Of a stretch of DNA of 64,000 nucleotides, positions 62,356 through 64,000 are shown in pieces. Origin of the DNA: Deltaproteobacteria bacterium. Lineage in GTDB: Bacteria; Desulfobacterota; Binatia; UBA1149; JAJCZL01. Position 1 is the stretch's first letter. Every line of letters starts with the position of its first letter. The DNA lies in the NCBI GenBank assembly GCA_029262415.1, contig JAJCZL010000012.1, positions 1 to 64,000 of the forward strand, written 5' to 3'. The position numbers and the translations under genes were made by a program. Below the pieces are notes generated by a model. It was given only the letters and a program-made list of their open reading frames with translations. It was not told where the DNA came from and made no database searches.

Positions 62356-64000
62356 TTGAAGCTTTATCTTAAAACGCTTGTCGCTATCGGTCTGTCCGTA
62401 TCCGCCCTGGCTTTGGCCCCAACTCTAGTCAAGGCCCAGGCGCTCAGCCGCGACCAGCAGCTTTGCACGAGGGCCTTTGACAAGGACTTCGCCAAGACCG
62501 TTGGTGCCCACGCCAAGGTCGTCTCCTCTTGTATGAAGAACTTCGCTAAGGGGCGGCTGGTTGGCAGTGCCCAGGCCTGCCTCGGTAGCGACAGCCGTGG
62601 CAAGTTTAGCGCGGCCAAGCACAAGGCGGCGCGCGACTACGCCCAGCTGTGTAGCGGCACGGGTTCTGATGGTGGTGCGCTGCTTGCGCCCTATGGCGTG
62701 GGATTGCCTGGCCGGGCGGCTCTGGCGGCGAGCACTCTAGGTGCTGAGCTTGCCGCGCGGATGTTCGGTGCGGATCTAGACCTGGCCTTGGTCACCGGGG
62801 CCGCCGACAAAGCTACTTCGCGTTGCCAGCAGAGCGTGGCCAAGGATGCCGGCAAGTGCCGTAAGGCCAAGCTCAAGGCCTACCACCGCTGCAAGGCCAA
62901 GGGCTTGAAGGGTGGCTCGATCACTGGCGCCTCGGGCCTAGAGGCGTGTATTGGAGATGACGCCAAGGGCAAGGTCGCGCGGGCCTGCGGGGCAAACAGT
63001 CGCCTGGCCAAAGACGTTACCCAGAGATGCGCGGGCGTAAATCTCGTCCAGGCCTTTCCCGCCTGCACCACGCCCGACCTCTACACCTGCGTAGAACGCG
63101 AAGTCGAGTGCATGGCCTGCTTGGCCATTGATGAGGCCGACGACCTCAATCGCGATTGCGACCTGTTCGATGACGGACTCGCCAACGCCAGCTGCTCGCC
63201 GTTGGATCTTCCCGGCCGCGGCCCCTGGCCGATGACGCCGGTGAGCGTGTTCACGATGTCGAGCGTCTATCCCCAACACGCAGCCGGTGCGACTTACTTC
63301 TCGGGTAAGAAGAATCAGAATTTTACTGCGGCGCAAGACGTCTGGTTCGGAGGGTTTTTTGTGCCGGCGGGGACCACCGTGAAGCTCAGTGAGTATTCAA
63401 ATACCTGCGACACGCTGCCCTGTATCAGTCTCCAGCCGCTCGGCGACGAGCCGCTCGATAGTGCCGATGCCGCGGCTTTTAACCAAGCGGTACTTGATAA
63501 GAGCGATGGTACCGTGAGCCGTCTGGATATCTCGCAGTACTTGGGCCAGCCGGGCGCCTCGACCAGGTGGGTGATGCGCTGGAGTGAGCTTTCCGACGAA
63601 GTACCGCCGGGCGCAGCCGAAGCGATTGCGTTGATGAGAGCGGCCAACTTGAAGCTGATGCCGACGATTTCCGCCGATCGTGTCGATCTGCGCCATCCGG
63701 ATTTTCCTCTCAGCGCCGGAGGGCCCTGTATTCTCTATGATTTTACCGACACCTTCGATGAGCGCTTCGGTTACAGCAAGCTCTACTTCGACTGGGTTAC
63801 CGGTTTGTTGAACCTTTATGGTGATGTGTTGGCGGTGCTCAACATAGAGAACGAAGTAGACCAAGACGGCAACACCTGGTGTGAACCGCTGGGCGTAAGA
63901 GACGGCTACGCCAAGATGGTGATAACCGCCAAGTATGCCGTGCGCCAGGCCGGCTCGTCGACGAGGATAACCGACAGCGGCATGATGGGTGTCAGCTGGG
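62356..64000 (+). CDS. Large secreted protein: Cys/Lys-rich module plus glycosidase-like domain (partial, runs off window)
   Basis: An open frame without a stop to the window end, at least 548 residues. The signal peptide is LKLYLKTLVAIGLSVSALAL then KAQA. Residues about 30-260 form a Cys/Lys-rich helical module with repeated Cys-x-K/A pairs (QLCTRAFDKDFAK, SSCMKNFAKGR, RCQQSVAKDAGKC). A beta-rich segment follows with FFVPAGTTVKLSEYS. The last visible part, LMPTISADRVDLRHPDF then LAVLNIENEVDQDG, looks like a TIM-barrel glycosidase with Asn-Glu at the acid/base position. TTG at 62356 follows AGGGG; an ATG at 62332 is the alternative start. Confidence 0.7.
   Translation, partial: MKLYLKTLVAIGLSVSALALAPTLVKAQALSRDQQLCTRAFDKDFAKTVGAHAKVVSSCMKNFAKGRLVGSAQACLGSDSRGKFSAAKHKAARDYAQLCSGTGSDGGALLAPYGVGLPGRAALAASTLGAELAARMFGADLDLALVTGAADKATSRCQQSVAKDAGKCRKAKLKAYHRCKAKGLKGGSITGASGLEACIGDDAKGKVARACGANSRLAKDVTQRCAGVNLVQAFPACTTPDLYTCVEREVECMACLAIDEADDLNRDCDLFDDGLANASCSPLDLPGRGPWPMTPVSVFTMSSVYPQHAAGATYFSGKKNQNFTAAQDVWFGGFFVPAGTTVKLSEYSNTCDTLPCISLQPLGDEPLDSADAAAFNQAVLDKSDGTVSRLDISQYLGQPGASTRWVMRWSELSDEVPPGAAEAIALMRAANLKLMPTISADRVDLRHPDFPLSAGGPCILYDFTDTFDERFGYSKLYFDWVTGLLNLYGDVLAVLNIENEVDQDGNTWCEPLGVRDGYAKMVITAKYAVRQAGSSTRITDSGMMGVSW

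Overview
The window is about 64 kb of high-GC bacterial chromosome with tightly packed genes and frequent GTG and TTG starts. The gene types suggest a Gram-negative bacterium of the deltaproteobacterial kind, possibly Binatota or Myxococcota. The clues are MscS, GspA/GspB and pseudopilin proteins, Tat and lipoprotein signals, multihaem cytochromes, acyl-CoA dehydrogenase and SDR genes, and secreted proteins with long Thr/Pro linkers and Cys/Lys-rich modules. This placement is inference from gene content, not from a marker phylogeny. I found no rRNA, tRNA, CRISPR array, prophage or intact insertion sequence.

Layout. 0-4.7 kb: a three-gene operon encoding an STN-like exported protein, a fusion of a PAP2-like membrane domain with an eight-haem cytochrome and TPRs, and an Lgt-like membrane protein. 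4.7-5.1 kb: a gene-free spacer with an 18-bp palindrome and a C10 run. 5.1-25 kb: mostly single metabolic and housekeeping genes. These are an MscS channel with a DbpA-type helicase, SDR, SelO, GNAT, a flavoprotein reductase, GST, nitronate monooxygenase, a large membrane protein, a CNNM/CorC transporter, an alpha/beta hydrolase, a VOC protein, the pabB-pabC pair, an HtrA-like protein that has lost all three catalytic residues, and an MFS transporter. 25-28.6 kb: an ExeA/GspA-GspB pair. 28.6-30.3 kb: a sulfatase-fold protein with Thr at the nucleophile position.

30.5-42.8 kb: core genes. rpoD is followed by an AglD/MprF-type membrane protein and a ROK kinase, then proS-pyrF. A minus-strand group of a nitrilase and two moeA paralogues comes next, then a PhaR-type regulator, a small conserved protein and a Fur-family regulator. 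42.8-46.9 kb: tatD, a lipoprotein, a broken Phd/VapC-like toxin-antitoxin locus, a transposase remnant carrying a second copy of the 18-bp palindrome, and a small secreted protein with its own promoter and terminator. 46.9-51.8 kb: a minus-strand operon of four pseudopilin-like genes followed by tmk-holB-metG. 51.9-60.1 kb: a pair of acyl-CoA dehydrogenases, GDPD, a 44-residue zinc ribbon, a membrane protein, a patatin phospholipase, a second PAP2-like enzyme, and a DUF362-terpene cyclase-like pair. 60.2-64 kb: two divergent secreted proteins, a hydrolase with a Thr/Pro linker and a Cys/Lys-rich glycosidase-like protein that runs off the window.

The most unusual items are the PAP2-octahaem-TPR fusion operon, the HtrA pseudoprotease, the internally deleted toxin gene, the paired palindromes, and the large secreted proteins at the right end. 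No single complete new defence or biosynthetic system is evident.
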